Part shown: in pieces, positions 1 to 9,811 of the stretch
Position numbering within the stretch: position 1 is the first letter of the stretch
Layout of the letters: each line of letters begins with the position of its first letter
Origin: Verrucomicrobiaceae bacterium
GTDB lineage: Bacteria; Verrucomicrobiota; Verrucomicrobiia; Verrucomicrobiales; Verrucomicrobiaceae
NCBI GenBank assembly: GCA_027490195.1
Contig: JAIXYN010000077.1
Location: forward strand, 52,537-116,536
Direction: 5' to 3'
DNA length: 64,000 nt
The notes under the pieces: generated by a model
Seen by the model: only the letters and a program-made list of their open reading frames with translations
What the model was told of the DNA's origin: nothing
Databases searched by the model: none
Made by a program: the position numbers and the translations under genes

Positions 1-1293
1 GAACTGGTGTATTTCCTCAAGGATGTGTTTTTGTTTGGGGCTTATCTGAAGTTTTTCTTTTCTCCCGATCCTGAAATGCGGGCCTATAGGCTGCGGGTGC
101 CAGGGGGGCTGATTTTCCTCCTGTGTGCCGCAGTCGCATTCAGTGCGCTCAATCCCAACATTGGTTCAACTCTGCTGGCCGTCTATGGGCTGAAAATTTA
201 TTTCATGTATGTGCCGATGGTTTTCATGATGCCCTATTTGTTCCGCAACCAGCAGGAAATGCTCAAGCAGATGACCTGGTATGCTTTTCTGGCCATTCCC
301 GTCTGTGTGCTGGGCTTTCTCCAATACACCTCCGACCGTTTCAGTGTGATCAACACGTTTGCGTCGGGCATGAGTGAAACGGGGGCAGTGGGGTTTGGCG
401 TGGGAGACCGGGCGCGAGTCACCGGCACTTTTTCTTACATCACCGGGCACACTACTTTTGTGATCATCTTCTTCGCCTTTGTGCTGGCGCTACTCTCTCT
501 GCGAGAGGCGAGGTGGAAGGCCGTGCATTTATTCTTTGTGCTGCCACTGCTGGTGGGCAACGCCCTCATGAACGGCGCTCGTTCCTCCATTGTCACCATG
601 GCGTTTGTAGGCGCGGGATTTGCAGTGGCTGCGATGAGCGGACGTCTGGCCACCTCACGCAATTTTCTCATGACCCTCATTGCCGGTGCGATCTTGGCTC
701 TGGGAGGTGCCACTTACTTCTTTGCGGATGCTCTTCTTCACTGGGGAACTCGGTACAACACTGCCGGTGACACGATGGTTGGCCGCACGGTTGATCATCC
801 GATGGCTGCAATAAGCCTTGCCCTTAAAGAGGGGGGCGCTTTCGGCTATGGCATTGGCACGGCACATCCCGCCACCGCCGCGATTCGTACCAAGCTGGCC
901 ATCCTGCCGATGAAGAACAAAATTACACCCATGGACAATGAACTGGGCCAGATCATGGCGGAACTCGGCGTGTTTGGCTTTGTTGGATGGTATGGTCTGC
1001 GACTTCTCCTGGTTGTGCTGGCATGGAAATCCTACCAGCTAGCCCCGCCAGGTATTATCCGTGCGCTATGTCTGGCGATTTTGCTCATCAGCGGGCCATT
1101 CCTGATCATGTCGGTGGTTTATAATCACACAGCCAACTTTTTCATCTTTGCCTTGTCTGGTTTCGCTTTGATTCCCTTCATTGAACCCACCGTGCAGCGG
1201 CGGTTTGCTCCGCGTGGACGCGGAGTGGCGGTGGTTCGCCCTCAAAACGGCCCGTTACTGAGTGACAAAAGCGTTGCAGGCAACGGGCGCTGA
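1..1293 (+). CDS. O-antigen ligase/polymerase-like membrane protein, 5' partial
   Basis: The reading frame is open from base 1, and the first possible start (GTG at 7) leaves no room for a normal N-terminus, so the gene is cut by the window edge. The product has about ten hydrophobic segments and a large loop around residues 250-310 containing VGRTVDHPMAA, GYGIGTAHP and DNELGQIMAELG. That pattern fits the Wzy_C/O-antigen ligase family, inner-membrane enzymes that polymerise glycan repeat units or ligate them to an acceptor. It heads a co-directional set of glycosyltransferase and sugar-nucleotide genes, which supports a polysaccharide role. Polymerase and ligase cannot be told apart from sequence alone. 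Confidence 0.75.
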   Translation, partial: ELVYFLKDVFLFGAYLKFFFSPDPEMRAYRLRVPGGLIFLLCAAVAFSALNPNIGSTLLAVYGLKIYFMYVPMVFMMPYLFRNQQEMLKQMTWYAFLAIPVCVLGFLQYTSDRFSVINTFASGMSETGAVGFGVGDRARVTGTFSYITGHTTFVIIFFAFVLALLSLREARWKAVHLFFVLPLLVGNALMNGARSSIVTMAFVGAGFAVAAMSGRLATSRNFLMTLIAGAILALGGATYFFADALLHWGTRYNTAGDTMVGRTVDHPMAAISLALKEGGAFGYGIGTAHPATAAIRTKLAILPMKNKITPMDNELGQIMAELGVFGFVGWYGLRLLLVVLAWKSYQLAPPGIIRALCLAILLISGPFLIMSVVYNHTANFFIFALSGFALIPFIEPTVQRRFAPRGRGVAVVRPQNGPLLSDKSVAGNGR

Positions 1294-1319
1294 AAGAGGT
1301 TTAGCAAGGATGATGTTGA

Positions 1320-2237
1320 ATGAACTACATGCGTGACTCTGGCACCTGTCCGGTCACGGCCATCGTGCCCGCCTGTCGGCGTCAGGACAAACTTTTGGAA
1401 ACACTCCGCCGAATCCAAAGCTGCCATCCCGCGCCAGCTGAAATTCTGGTGCATGTGGATGGCGGGGATTCGGTGATTGTGGAAGCCATACGAATGTTTG
1501 ATCCGGGCATCCGGGTTCTTGTCAGTGACCAACTGCTGGGCCCGGGCGGATCGCGCAACCGGCTGATCGCGGCAGCAGAGCATGAACTCGTGGCTAATTT
1601 TGATGATGATTCGTTCCCTGCTAATCTCGGCTACTTTACCCGGGTGATGGACCTGGCTAAGCATTTTCCAGAGGCCGCAATTTTTAGTGCCGCCAGCCAC
1701 GCCAAAGAGTGGCAGAATCCAAACTTCCAACGAATCGCCGTGCCTTCCGGCTGTGGTTGCGTATTTCGCCGGAGTTGGTTTCAACTTACAAAGGGCTTTG
1801 TGCCTTTGCCCACCGCCTACAATATGGAGGAAGTGGACATCGGGCTGCAATTGCATGCGCTGGGAGGAATGATCGTTCATGATCCTCTCCTGCGGGTGGT
1901 GCATGACAATGTTCTAATGCGCGAGGTGGATGCAGGCACCAATGCTCTGGTGCTGGCGAACACAGCTTTGTTCTCTTACCTGCGCTATCCTGTATGGCTC
2001 TGGCCGGTGGGAGCCTGGAGTGTGTTGAACCGACTGGTTCTGCTTCTTTGCTGGGGGTGGACAGCAGGCATTTTAGAGGGCCTGCGCATGGTGCCTGACC
2101 ATCTGCACAAGCACAAACGATACCGCCGCGAGATCAACAGTCCGAGCATCTTTTCCTGGCTGCTGTTGAGACGCTTGCCGAAAAATCTGGGAGATGCCCG
2201 AATTTTTACCGACGGCGCGACATCTTCAATCAAATGA
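1320..2237 (+). CDS. Family 2 glycosyltransferase
   Basis: 305 residues. The N-terminal GT-A domain starts with VTAIVPACRR and has HVDGGDS near residue 45, GPGGSRN near 75 and an acidic FDDDS motif at 94-98 that would bind the metal and nucleotide sugar. A hydrophobic stretch near residues 220-255 suggests membrane association. It starts 26 bases after the polymerase-like gene; an AAGGA about 11 bases upstream of the ATG is one of the few Shine-Dalgarno-like sites in the window. A second ATG lies three codons in. Probably adds one sugar in surface glycan assembly; donor and acceptor unknown. Confidence 0.8.
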   Translation: MNYMRDSGTCPVTAIVPACRRQDKLLETLRRIQSCHPAPAEILVHVDGGDSVIVEAIRMFDPGIRVLVSDQLLGPGGSRNRLIAAAEHELVANFDDDSFPANLGYFTRVMDLAKHFPEAAIFSAASHAKEWQNPNFQRIAVPSGCGCVFRRSWFQLTKGFVPLPTAYNMEEVDIGLQLHALGGMIVHDPLLRVVHDNVLMREVDAGTNALVLANTALFSYLRYPVWLWPVGAWSVLNRLVLLLCWGWTAGILEGLRMVPDHLHKHKRYRREINSPSIFSWLLLRRLPKNLGDARIFTDGATSSIK

Positions 2238-2250
2238 AATTTCTTCAATC

Positions 2251-3045
2251 ATGAGACTGATACAGAAGTTGGTACGAATATTTTATCCGCTTGGGGCAAC
2301 CCGTGTTGTGGTGCGCGGTCCATTGAAGGGGCGACGATTTGTGGTTGTCCCAGGAATGGGGGCGACGTATGCCTTTGCCGGTGACAGCATCAATTGGAGA
2401 TTCCTTGCCCAACATGTAAATGAAGGCAATGTTGTTTACGACATAGGAGGTAATTGCGGACAGATGGCGCTTTACTTTTCAGAGTGGTCGGGGCTTGGCG
2501 GCGCTGTCTATACCTTTGAGCCTGCTCCGCATAATGTGGAAACTTTGCGTAAGAATGTTCAACTGAACCAGCTGCGCCATGTTGAGATCGTGGCCGCAGC
2601 GGTGGCGTCCGACTCAGTGCCGCGCACCTTTTGCTTCGACTCGAATTTGCATACGATGGGAACTCTGCGTGAAGTAATGATCAAGCCTGAGGCGTGGGCA
2701 ACGGCCTTTGAGGTTCCATGCGTGACTTTGGATGAGTTTCTCGCTGGTGGCAGACGTCCGCCTCAGGTGATCAAAATCGATGTGGAGGGTTCCGGACTTG
2801 GAGTCATTGAAGGAGCAGCCAAGTTGATCGGGGCATTTTTGCCGAAGATTTATTTTGAACTGCATGCGGCAAATGAGAATGCTCCGGAACTTCAAGCAGT
2901 AAGAATGTTGCGGGAGCGCTGGGGCTACCGGTTGTTTGATTTGAATGGCGTTGAGCAGAAGAATCCGGTCCCCATGTGGGGGGGCGCTTTATGGTGTGTG
3001 CCTGTTACGGGAGTCAGGGACCAGGCCGGTCATAGGAATGGATGA
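2251..3045 (+). CDS. FkbM family SAM-dependent methyltransferase (first copy)
   Basis: 264 residues from the ATG at 2251. The frame is open further upstream, but that would overlap the glycosyltransferase and add an atypical leader. SAM-binding motif I is VYDIGGNCGQ (62-71), the acidic end of strand 2 is TFEPAPHN (89-94), and the FkbM signature IKIDVEG is at 174-180. FkbM enzymes O-methylate sugars and natural products. Placed between glycosyltransferases, this one probably methylates a sugar of the glycan. A diverged second FkbM gene follows 21 bases later. Confidence 0.8.
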   Translation: MRLIQKLVRIFYPLGATRVVVRGPLKGRRFVVVPGMGATYAFAGDSINWRFLAQHVNEGNVVYDIGGNCGQMALYFSEWSGLGGAVYTFEPAPHNVETLRKNVQLNQLRHVEIVAAAVASDSVPRTFCFDSNLHTMGTLREVMIKPEAWATAFEVPCVTLDEFLAGGRRPPQVIKIDVEGSGLGVIEGAAKLIGAFLPKIYFELHAANENAPELQAVRMLRERWGYRLFDLNGVEQKNPVPMWGGALWCVPVTGVRDQAGHRNG

Positions 3046-3066
3046 CTCGAATTCCAGCACCCAAGC

Positions 3067-3924
3067 ATGGGTTTTGGGAGAGTAACGAAAATGGGATTCA
3101 TCAAAATAACCTCCGCATTTAAGCATGCCTTTGATGAAGGTCGGCAGGCGGCTGAGAAGGCCGCAGATACTGATTCAGCGCGGCGATTGCGTTTCGATTA
3201 TTTTTGGACCCGATTGTTGCGTCTGGTACAACTGCCTGGTTACAACAAAGCGCGACGGGTGAACCTCTGTGGTATGTATATGAGCTATCGATTCAATAGG
3301 GGTGATCTGCAGAGTCTGCGTGAAGTGTTCATGGAGGAAGTGTACTCCTGTGACCTGCCCTTTGCCCCCCGAACTCTTCTCGATTTGGGTGCCAATATTG
3401 GTCTGGCATCGCTTTGGTTCTCCCAGCAAGCCAAAGCCAGCCAAATTTCAGAGCTTTTTCTGTTGGCCGTGGAACCCGATTCTAGAAATGCATCGGTGGT
3501 CGAAATCAACTTTCGCGACAACCTCGTTTCGGGCGAGGTGGTGCGGGCGGCGGTGGGCCAGAGGTCCGGGGAAGCATGGTTTGAAGCGCGGGCTGAGTCA
3601 AATCTGGGACGTGTTTCCAGCGAAGCCTTAAAAGGCACAAAGATCCGCGTGCCGGTGGTTGGCATTCGAGACCTGCTGGATCGCTTTCCTGAGGGGCGGG
3701 TCGATCTAGTGAAGATGGACATCGAAGGCGGGGAAGAGGTGCTGCTGAGTCATGACACGGACTGGCTCGCGAGAGTGAAGGCCCTCATCGTGGAGTGGCA
3801 CGATGACCGGGCGGATTCTCGTCCGCTCATCCGGAATGTCGAAGCGGCGGGTTTTGTCCACCGGCGGATCAACGAGGGTCGGCAGGACAATCTCAGTTTG
3901 TTTTATCGGTTGGCTGACAGTTAG
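3067..3924 (+). CDS. FkbM family SAM-dependent methyltransferase (second copy)
   Basis: 285 residues; an alternative ATG eight codons in (3091) is equally plausible because neither has a ribosome-binding site. Motif I is LLDLGANIGLASLWFS around residue 100, followed by AVEPDSRN and the family signature VKMDIEGGEEVLL near 215-227. It resembles the preceding gene only at these motifs, so the two are not a recent duplication and may methylate different positions. It lies inside the polysaccharide cluster. Confidence 0.78.
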   Translation: MGFGRVTKMGFIKITSAFKHAFDEGRQAAEKAADTDSARRLRFDYFWTRLLRLVQLPGYNKARRVNLCGMYMSYRFNRGDLQSLREVFMEEVYSCDLPFAPRTLLDLGANIGLASLWFSQQAKASQISELFLLAVEPDSRNASVVEINFRDNLVSGEVVRAAVGQRSGEAWFEARAESNLGRVSSEALKGTKIRVPVVGIRDLLDRFPEGRVDLVKMDIEGGEEVLLSHDTDWLARVKALIVEWHDDRADSRPLIRNVEAAGFVHRRINEGRQDNLSLFYRLADS

Positions 3925-3971
3925 GCCCAAGGTCTATCAGATTGAACCCCTCTCAAACCGGCTTCCCTTTC

Positions 3972-4955
3972 ATGAAACGTGCGCTTATCACCGGCATCAC
4001 CGGCCAGGATGGATTCTATCTGGCGGAATACCTGCTGGGCCTTGGGTACGAGGTGCATGGGCTGGCGCGACAAACCGGGCTTGAGCACATCCGGAGCAAT
4101 CTGCTGCAAGATGTGCCGCCAGAGCTTTACCAGCGCTGTCAGCTTCATGCGGTGAGTCTGGATAATTTTCCCGGTCTCTACCGTTTGATTTCCAAGACGC
4201 CGTTTGATGAATGCTACCACCTTGCGGCCTCAAGTTTCGTTGGCGAACGGCTGGCGGATGGCTATCAGACCATTCAAAACAACATAGCCAGCACTCATTA
4301 TCTGCTTGCGGCCTTGAACGAATTCCAGCCGAAGTGCCGGTTCTATTTTGCCGGATCCAGCGAAATGTTTGGCCGCCCCAAGATGGCGCCGCAGACCGAA
4401 GATACGCCGCTCAACCCGCGCAGCGCCTATGGCATCAGCAAGGTGGCGGGCTACCATCTGGCGAGAAATTACCGCGAAAGCTATGGGATGTTCTGCGGCG
4501 TGGGCATTCTGTACAATCACGAAAGTCCAAGACGGCGTCCGGAGTTTGTGACACGCAAGATTTCAATGGCCGCCGCACGCATTTCCCTGGGAGCAACGGA
4601 CAAGCTACAGTTGGGCAATGTGGAAGGCCGCCGCGACTGGGGATATGCACCGGACTACGTCAAAGCCATGCATGCGATTCTCAACCACGATGAACCCAAG
4701 GACTTCGTTGTGGCCACGGGCATTTTGCATAGCGTGGCAGACATCTGCGAGGCTGCTTTTTCACATGTTGGATTGGAATGGAGAGATCATGTGGTCACCA
4801 GCGAGACCTTTTACCGGAATGAAGAGGATGTGCCGCTGGTGGGATCTGCGTTGAAGATCGAACGTGAAATTGGCTGGCGGCCGATCACACCCTTCAAGAA
4901 GATCATTTGTCAGATGGTGGACGCGGATCTGGCGCGGTTGAAGCAGCCCACATGA
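3972..4955 (+). CDS. GDP-mannose 4,6-dehydratase-like sugar-nucleotide dehydratase/epimerase
   Basis: 327 residues from the ATG at 3972, where the Rossmann strand begins (KRALITGITGQDG). It is an extended short-chain dehydrogenase with the glycine-rich NAD(P) motif, AGSSEMFG, and the catalytic pair in SAYGISKVAGYHLA. It is clearly related to Gmd encoded at 11629, sharing ITGQDG, SSEMFG, YRESYG and NHESPRR. It lacks the RRSSSFNT loop that in Gmd contacts NADP and the neighbouring subunit. It could be a second dehydratase, a 4-reductase such as Rmd, or an epimerase acting on the same nucleotide sugar. Confidence 0.72.
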   Translation: MKRALITGITGQDGFYLAEYLLGLGYEVHGLARQTGLEHIRSNLLQDVPPELYQRCQLHAVSLDNFPGLYRLISKTPFDECYHLAASSFVGERLADGYQTIQNNIASTHYLLAALNEFQPKCRFYFAGSSEMFGRPKMAPQTEDTPLNPRSAYGISKVAGYHLARNYRESYGMFCGVGILYNHESPRRRPEFVTRKISMAAARISLGATDKLQLGNVEGRRDWGYAPDYVKAMHAILNHDEPKDFVVATGILHSVADICEAAFSHVGLEWRDHVVTSETFYRNEEDVPLVGSALKIEREIGWRPITPFKKIICQMVDADLARLKQPT

Positions 4956-5054
4956 CTAAGCTGGGCTGGCTCTCCTGGTCCTTGAAAAAACTTTACCCCA
5001 TGCCTGGCTGCCTGCTTTTACAGCAACGGACAGAGTGCAGCCAACGAACCTTCG

Positions 5055-7337
5055 ATGAATTCTGATCAGTCAGACAGACAGCCGTTACCGGTGGTCTTCA
5101 TATCGAAAATTCCCTCACCGTATATGGTGGAACTGTTCGATGAACTGGCGCGCCAGGGCGATTGTTTGCCGTTTGTGATTTATCTCAGCGGCTCCATCTC
5201 TGACCGCCCCTGGGATCGGTTGCCGATCCATCATGACCATCTCATTCTTGATTCTACGGAAGGAGGATGGAAAGAGGCCATGCCAAGGATCTTGGAGGCA
5301 CCGCTTGTGGTTTTCTCATATTACACAAGTCCGTTCGCCTTGGTTGCATTGCATCGCCGTGCCCTGACTGGCGCACCCATGGTTTACTGGGGAGAACGAC
5401 CGGGATTCCTGCGCCTCGGCTGGTTTGGACGGCTGGTGCGGCGTTTCTTGCTGCGTCCTCTGCGCAATAAAAAGGTGCCCATTTGGGGCGTCGGTGAGTT
5501 TGGACTGGAAGGTTACCGACAGGAATATGGGGATGAGCGAACTTATCTCAATTTGTCATATGCTTCGAACTTGGAGCCACACCTAGCAGTCAATCGTCCG
5601 AGGGAAAATGCCGAGCAGGAGCTGAGATTCGTGTTCTCAGGTGCCTTTGTACCCCGCAAAGGAGTGACCTGCCTCGCACGCGCCTTCGTCACGCTAGCGC
5701 AGGAAGACGCACGTCTGAAACTGGTGTTGCTGGGAGACGGTCCGCTGCGCGAGAAACTGGAGCATATCCTGGAGCCGGTGAAGCGGCAGGTGACCTGGAA
5801 GGGGTTTGTCAAATGGCGTGACCTGCCTCGGGAGTACTCCGCAGGAGATGTTCTCTGCCTGCCTTCGCGGTACGACGGCTGGGGCATGGTCGTGGTGGAG
5901 GCGTTGGCGTCTGGCATGCCGGTTATCGCGACTAGTCAGGTCGGTGCCGCGCGTGAACTTATCCGCACAGGTGAAACCGGCTGGCTTGTACCGCCCAATG
6001 ATGAAAAGGCGCTGGTGGATGCGTTACGCGCTGCTGCGGCAGCCGGGGTGGCACGCTTGTCGGAAATGGGTGAGCGAGGCAGGCAATCTGCGGCCTTCTA
6101 TGATGTGAAGCCTCTCGCAAAAAGGCTGGTGGATGCGGCGGAGGGCATCTTGCGGCAGAACTGGATTGTCTGGGAGCGTCCACGAGCGTGCCGTTTGCTG
6201 CCGCGGCGCGTGGTCCTTCTTGCCAACTATCTTCCAGACAAGCAGTTCAGCATGCAGCGTTACGCAGCCCTGCTTGAAAAAGGGCTGGCCTCCCAAGGTC
6301 TGGAGGTGATCACCCTCAGGCCTCCGGTCCTTGCAGGACGTCTGCTGCCGTTGTTCCGCATTTTTCGCAAGCAATTCGGTTACCTGGATAAGTTCATCCT
6401 CTATCCCTTCATGTTGCGTGCGCTGGCCGTGAAATGGTCACACAGTGACAATGAACTGGTACATCTATTGGACCAGGGCAATGGAGTTTACCTTCAGGCC
6501 CTTGCAGGTGTCCGCCATCTGGTGACTTGTCACGATTTGATTGCCGCCAAGGCGGGTTCAGGCAGGTCAACTGCCATCCATTCTGCGGGTCTGGTCGGTA
6601 AAGAGTCGGCCTATCAGAAAATGAACATGGGTGCTCTTACAAAAGCTTCATGGTATGCTTGTGTTTCTGAGGCCACGCGGGAGGACTGCATCCGAGTTCT
6701 TGGGGTGCTGCGGGAGCGTTGCGAGGTTATCTACAACCCTCTGGATCCCTTCTTTCTCCAGCCGGCGGGAGAGCGCCCAGATCAGCTTCCGCCACGCTTT
6801 CTCGTGCACGTAGGGAACTCCAGTTGGTACAAAAATCGTTCCGGACTCTTTCGAATTTATGGCGAGCTTCGCAAGCTTGGCTGCGAACTGCCTCTGGTGG
6901 TGATGGGGGCTGCCATCACTGCAGAAGAGCGAAAATGGATGCAGCGCCTTGATGTCGAGCGGCATGTGATCCTTGTCGTCCAGCCTGAAGATGCTGCGAT
7001 TCGCGCCGCTTATGCGCATGCTGTCGCATTGATTTTCCCTTCACTCGAAGAAGGCTTCGGCTGGCCGGTGTTGGAATCCCAGGCCCAGGGCTGCCCTGTC
7101 TTTACCACGGGCTGCCGACCTATGACCGAAGCCGGAGGCACCACGGCCTCATACATCGATCCCAATGATCCTGTCGGCGCGGCTGCCGAGATCATGCGCC
7201 AGATCGCAAAGGGCGGACGTGACGCTGACTCGGTGGCAGCGAGAAAAGATCACGCGGCGAGTTTCACGATGGAACGATTTATCAACGGCTACCTGGATCT
7301 TTACGAGAAGATCATGATCTCAAAGATCGCAAATTAA
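5055..7337 (+). CDS. Double-domain GT4 glycosyltransferase
   Basis: 760 residues containing two GT-B glycosyltransferase units in tandem. The first spans about 1-370: its family 4 C-half has FVFSGAFVPRKGVTCL, LLGDGPLREKL, CLPSRYDGWGMVVVEALASG and the E-x7-E type acidic motif. The second spans about 385-755 and has LVHVGNSSWYKNR, VVQPEDAAIRAAYAHA and FPSLEEGFGWPVLESQAQG. Most GT4 enzymes have one unit of about 350-400 residues, so this is a fusion that may add two sugars in succession. The stop codon overlaps the next ATG (TAATG), so translation is probably coupled to the next gene, which has the same architecture. Confidence 0.82.
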   Translation: MNSDQSDRQPLPVVFISKIPSPYMVELFDELARQGDCLPFVIYLSGSISDRPWDRLPIHHDHLILDSTEGGWKEAMPRILEAPLVVFSYYTSPFALVALHRRALTGAPMVYWGERPGFLRLGWFGRLVRRFLLRPLRNKKVPIWGVGEFGLEGYRQEYGDERTYLNLSYASNLEPHLAVNRPRENAEQELRFVFSGAFVPRKGVTCLARAFVTLAQEDARLKLVLLGDGPLREKLEHILEPVKRQVTWKGFVKWRDLPREYSAGDVLCLPSRYDGWGMVVVEALASGMPVIATSQVGAARELIRTGETGWLVPPNDEKALVDALRAAAAAGVARLSEMGERGRQSAAFYDVKPLAKRLVDAAEGILRQNWIVWERPRACRLLPRRVVLLANYLPDKQFSMQRYAALLEKGLASQGLEVITLRPPVLAGRLLPLFRIFRKQFGYLDKFILYPFMLRALAVKWSHSDNELVHLLDQGNGVYLQALAGVRHLVTCHDLIAAKAGSGRSTAIHSAGLVGKESAYQKMNMGALTKASWYACVSEATREDCIRVLGVLRERCEVIYNPLDPFFLQPAGERPDQLPPRFLVHVGNSSWYKNRSGLFRIYGELRKLGCELPLVVMGAAITAEERKWMQRLDVERHVILVVQPEDAAIRAAYAHAVALIFPSLEEGFGWPVLESQAQGCPVFTTGCRPMTEAGGTTASYIDPNDPVGAAAEIMRQIAKGGRDADSVAARKDHAASFTMERFINGYLDLYEKIMISKIAN

Positions 7338-9811
7338 TGTCAAAGAGAGTTTGCATGAAGGTGCTTCACACAATTCATTCGCTGAATCCATTGCATGGCG
7401 GGACCTCTTATGGATTGAGAGGAATGGTGGATGGTCTGTTGAAAGCAGGGGTGGAGACTGAGATCCTTGTTTTGGACGACGAAGCCAGCCCATGGTTCGC
7501 AAATTGGCCTTGTGCGGTCCATGCGGCAGGCCGTGGCATCGGCCACTTTGGCTTCAGCAGGAAGTTTGACGTCCTGCTGGAACGCATCGTAAGAGGTTTT
7601 GACCATGTCGTGGTGCATGGCCTATGGCAATATCATGGCCAGGCAACGCGAAGGGAATGCCTCAAAGCCGGGATTCCTTACGAGGTCTTTCCGCACGGCA
7701 TGCTGGATCAATGGTTTTCCAGGGTTTACTTGGGAAAGCATCTGTTGAAACAGCTCTACTGGGGGGCGTTGGAGAACAGGCTTTTGAGAGACGCCGCCGC
7801 AGTTTTTTTCACCACCCAAGAAGAGTTCGAAGCCGGGAGAGACACCTTTTTCCCTTTCGCAGTTCGTCCGGCCATTGCTCCATTTGGCATCCAGCCACCC
7901 GAGCTTTCGACCGAGGAATACAAGACCGGTTTTCATCGCCGTGTTTCAGGTTTCTCAGGGAAGCGAACCTTGCTTTTTCTCAGCAGGCTTCATCCCAAAA
8001 AGGGCTGCGATCTGCTGATCGAGGGGTTTGCCCGCTGGCAGGCATCCTTGCCTGTTGAAAGACAAAATGACTGGCATTTGCGCATCGTCGGTCCGCCAGA
8101 CTCTGACGCTTATCTGGAGCATTTGAAATCCGTGGCGGCCATGCACAAACTGACGGAGCGTGGGCTGATCACCTTCGTCGGAAATGTGGATGGCGAGAAC
8201 AAGTGGCAGGAGATCAGCCAAGCTGATGCGCTGGTGCTGCCTTCGCACCAGGAAAATTTTGGCGTTATCATTGCCGAGGCTCTGGCCTGCGGGGTGCCTG
8301 TGCTCATTTCAAACAAAGTCAATGGATGGAATGCCATTCAGGAAGCTGGAGCGGGACTGGCCGAACAGGACACCGTGGAAGGGGTGGTGCGCCTGCTCAA
8401 CCGCTGGGAACGGCTGCCTCCGGATGCTGGCGTGTCAATGCGCCGCGCGGCCAGGCAGTTTTTTGCCACCCGAATGTCAGCTGAAGTGGGAGTGCAGGCG
8501 TTTTTGAGCACCGTTCGAAGGCTTCAAACGGAAGACCTTCCTCAGAGATTCAGTGCTGAAGTCGAGGCCGAGACTCGTGCTCGTCTCGAACGGCCTCTGA
8601 AGGTTCTTCATGTCTGTTCCTCGATTTCACCCTCCAGCGGTGGCCCCAGTTTCGCGCTGCCCCTGATGGCGAATGGCTTGGCACAACACGGCGTTCAGGT
8701 CGATGTGGTCACGACAGACGACGACGGACCTGGCAAGCGACTCCGCAGTGTGATTCATGGGGAGCCGGTGACATGTGGCGATCACAACGTGCGTTATTTT
8801 CCGAAGCAGACAGAGCTTTATCGATTTTCGTGGTCCATGGCATGCTGGCTGTTACGAAACATGCCAGATTATGATTTTGTTCACATTCATGGGCTGTTTG
8901 CATTTCCATCACTTGCGACTGCCGCAGCCGCTCGCATTTGGCACGTGCCTTATGCAATTCGGCCGCTGGGAGTTTTGCAGCGGTGGGGCATGGAGAATCA
9001 TCGTCCCCGGCTAAAAAAGTTGTCTTTGTTTCTGGTCGAAAAGCCCATGATCGAGAATGCCAGCTTTGTTCACTACACTTGCGATGCGGAAATGGAGGAG
9101 GCGAGGGCTCTCGGGATTTGCTCTCATTGGGTTGTGCTGCCTCTAGGAATCAACCCAGCGAACTATGTAAGGCTTCCATCAAAAGACTATTTTCATTCTG
9201 TTTTTCCTCGAACGGCAGAAGGCAAAATCATTCTTTTTTTATCCCGGGTTGATCCAAAAAAAGGCGTGGAGCTGCTGATAGACGCGTTGCCTCAAGTTTT
9301 GGCGCGAAATCCTGATGCGATTCTGGCAGTCGCTGGTGTGGGTGATTCCGATTACATCTACTCACTGAAAAAGCGCGCGGAAAATCTGGGCGTCAGTGGC
9401 AGGATCGTCTGGTGCGGTTTCGTCATCGGAGACCTGAAATTATCGGCTTTCCGTGCGGCACGTTTGTTTGTCCTTCCTTCTTATTCGGAGAACTTCGGTC
9501 TGGCTCTTCTGGAGGCCATGGTCTGTGGCACCGCCTGTGTCGCGAGCAGTCAGGTCGGGCTGGCAGAAACACAAGAAGCACGTGAAACCCTAGCCGTTTG
9601 TGACACCAATGTTGAATCCCTGACGTCTTCGATCTGCAGTTTGCTCGAGGATGACCTTTTGTGCGAGAAACTCGGGGCTCAAGCACGCGCTCTCGCGCTG
9701 AAGCGCTATTCCATGGGCGACATGATGCTGCGTTTGAAGCAAGTTTACGAACTGATTGCCAGAGGACGAACTGTCTTACCTCTCCCACCTATTGAACCAA
9801 TCCAAAAGTGA
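7337..9811 (+). CDS. Double-domain GT4 glycosyltransferase (second)
   Basis: 824 residues, again two GT-B units. Unit 1 (about 5-400) has the N-domain HSLNPLHGGTSYGLRG, LLFLSRLHPKKGCDLL and LPSHQENFGVIIAEALACG. Unit 2 (about 415-800) opens with KVLHVCSSISPSSGGPSFAL and has ILFLSRVDPKKGVELL and LPSYSENFGLALLEAMVCG. The two halves resemble each other more than they resemble the preceding protein, suggesting internal duplication. An in-frame ATG at 7355 is an alternative start. Its start overlaps the previous stop by one base. Confidence 0.82.
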   Translation: MSKRVCMKVLHTIHSLNPLHGGTSYGLRGMVDGLLKAGVETEILVLDDEASPWFANWPCAVHAAGRGIGHFGFSRKFDVLLERIVRGFDHVVVHGLWQYHGQATRRECLKAGIPYEVFPHGMLDQWFSRVYLGKHLLKQLYWGALENRLLRDAAAVFFTTQEEFEAGRDTFFPFAVRPAIAPFGIQPPELSTEEYKTGFHRRVSGFSGKRTLLFLSRLHPKKGCDLLIEGFARWQASLPVERQNDWHLRIVGPPDSDAYLEHLKSVAAMHKLTERGLITFVGNVDGENKWQEISQADALVLPSHQENFGVIIAEALACGVPVLISNKVNGWNAIQEAGAGLAEQDTVEGVVRLLNRWERLPPDAGVSMRRAARQFFATRMSAEVGVQAFLSTVRRLQTEDLPQRFSAEVEAETRARLERPLKVLHVCSSISPSSGGPSFALPLMANGLAQHGVQVDVVTTDDDGPGKRLRSVIHGEPVTCGDHNVRYFPKQTELYRFSWSMACWLLRNMPDYDFVHIHGLFAFPSLATAAAARIWHVPYAIRPLGVLQRWGMENHRPRLKKLSLFLVEKPMIENASFVHYTCDAEMEEARALGICSHWVVLPLGINPANYVRLPSKDYFHSVFPRTAEGKIILFLSRVDPKKGVELLIDALPQVLARNPDAILAVAGVGDSDYIYSLKKRAENLGVSGRIVWCGFVIGDLKLSAFRAARLFVLPSYSENFGLALLEAMVCGTACVASSQVGLAETQEARETLAVCDTNVESLTSSICSLLEDDLLCEKLGAQARALALKRYSMGDMMLRLKQVYELIARGRTVLPLPPIEPIQK

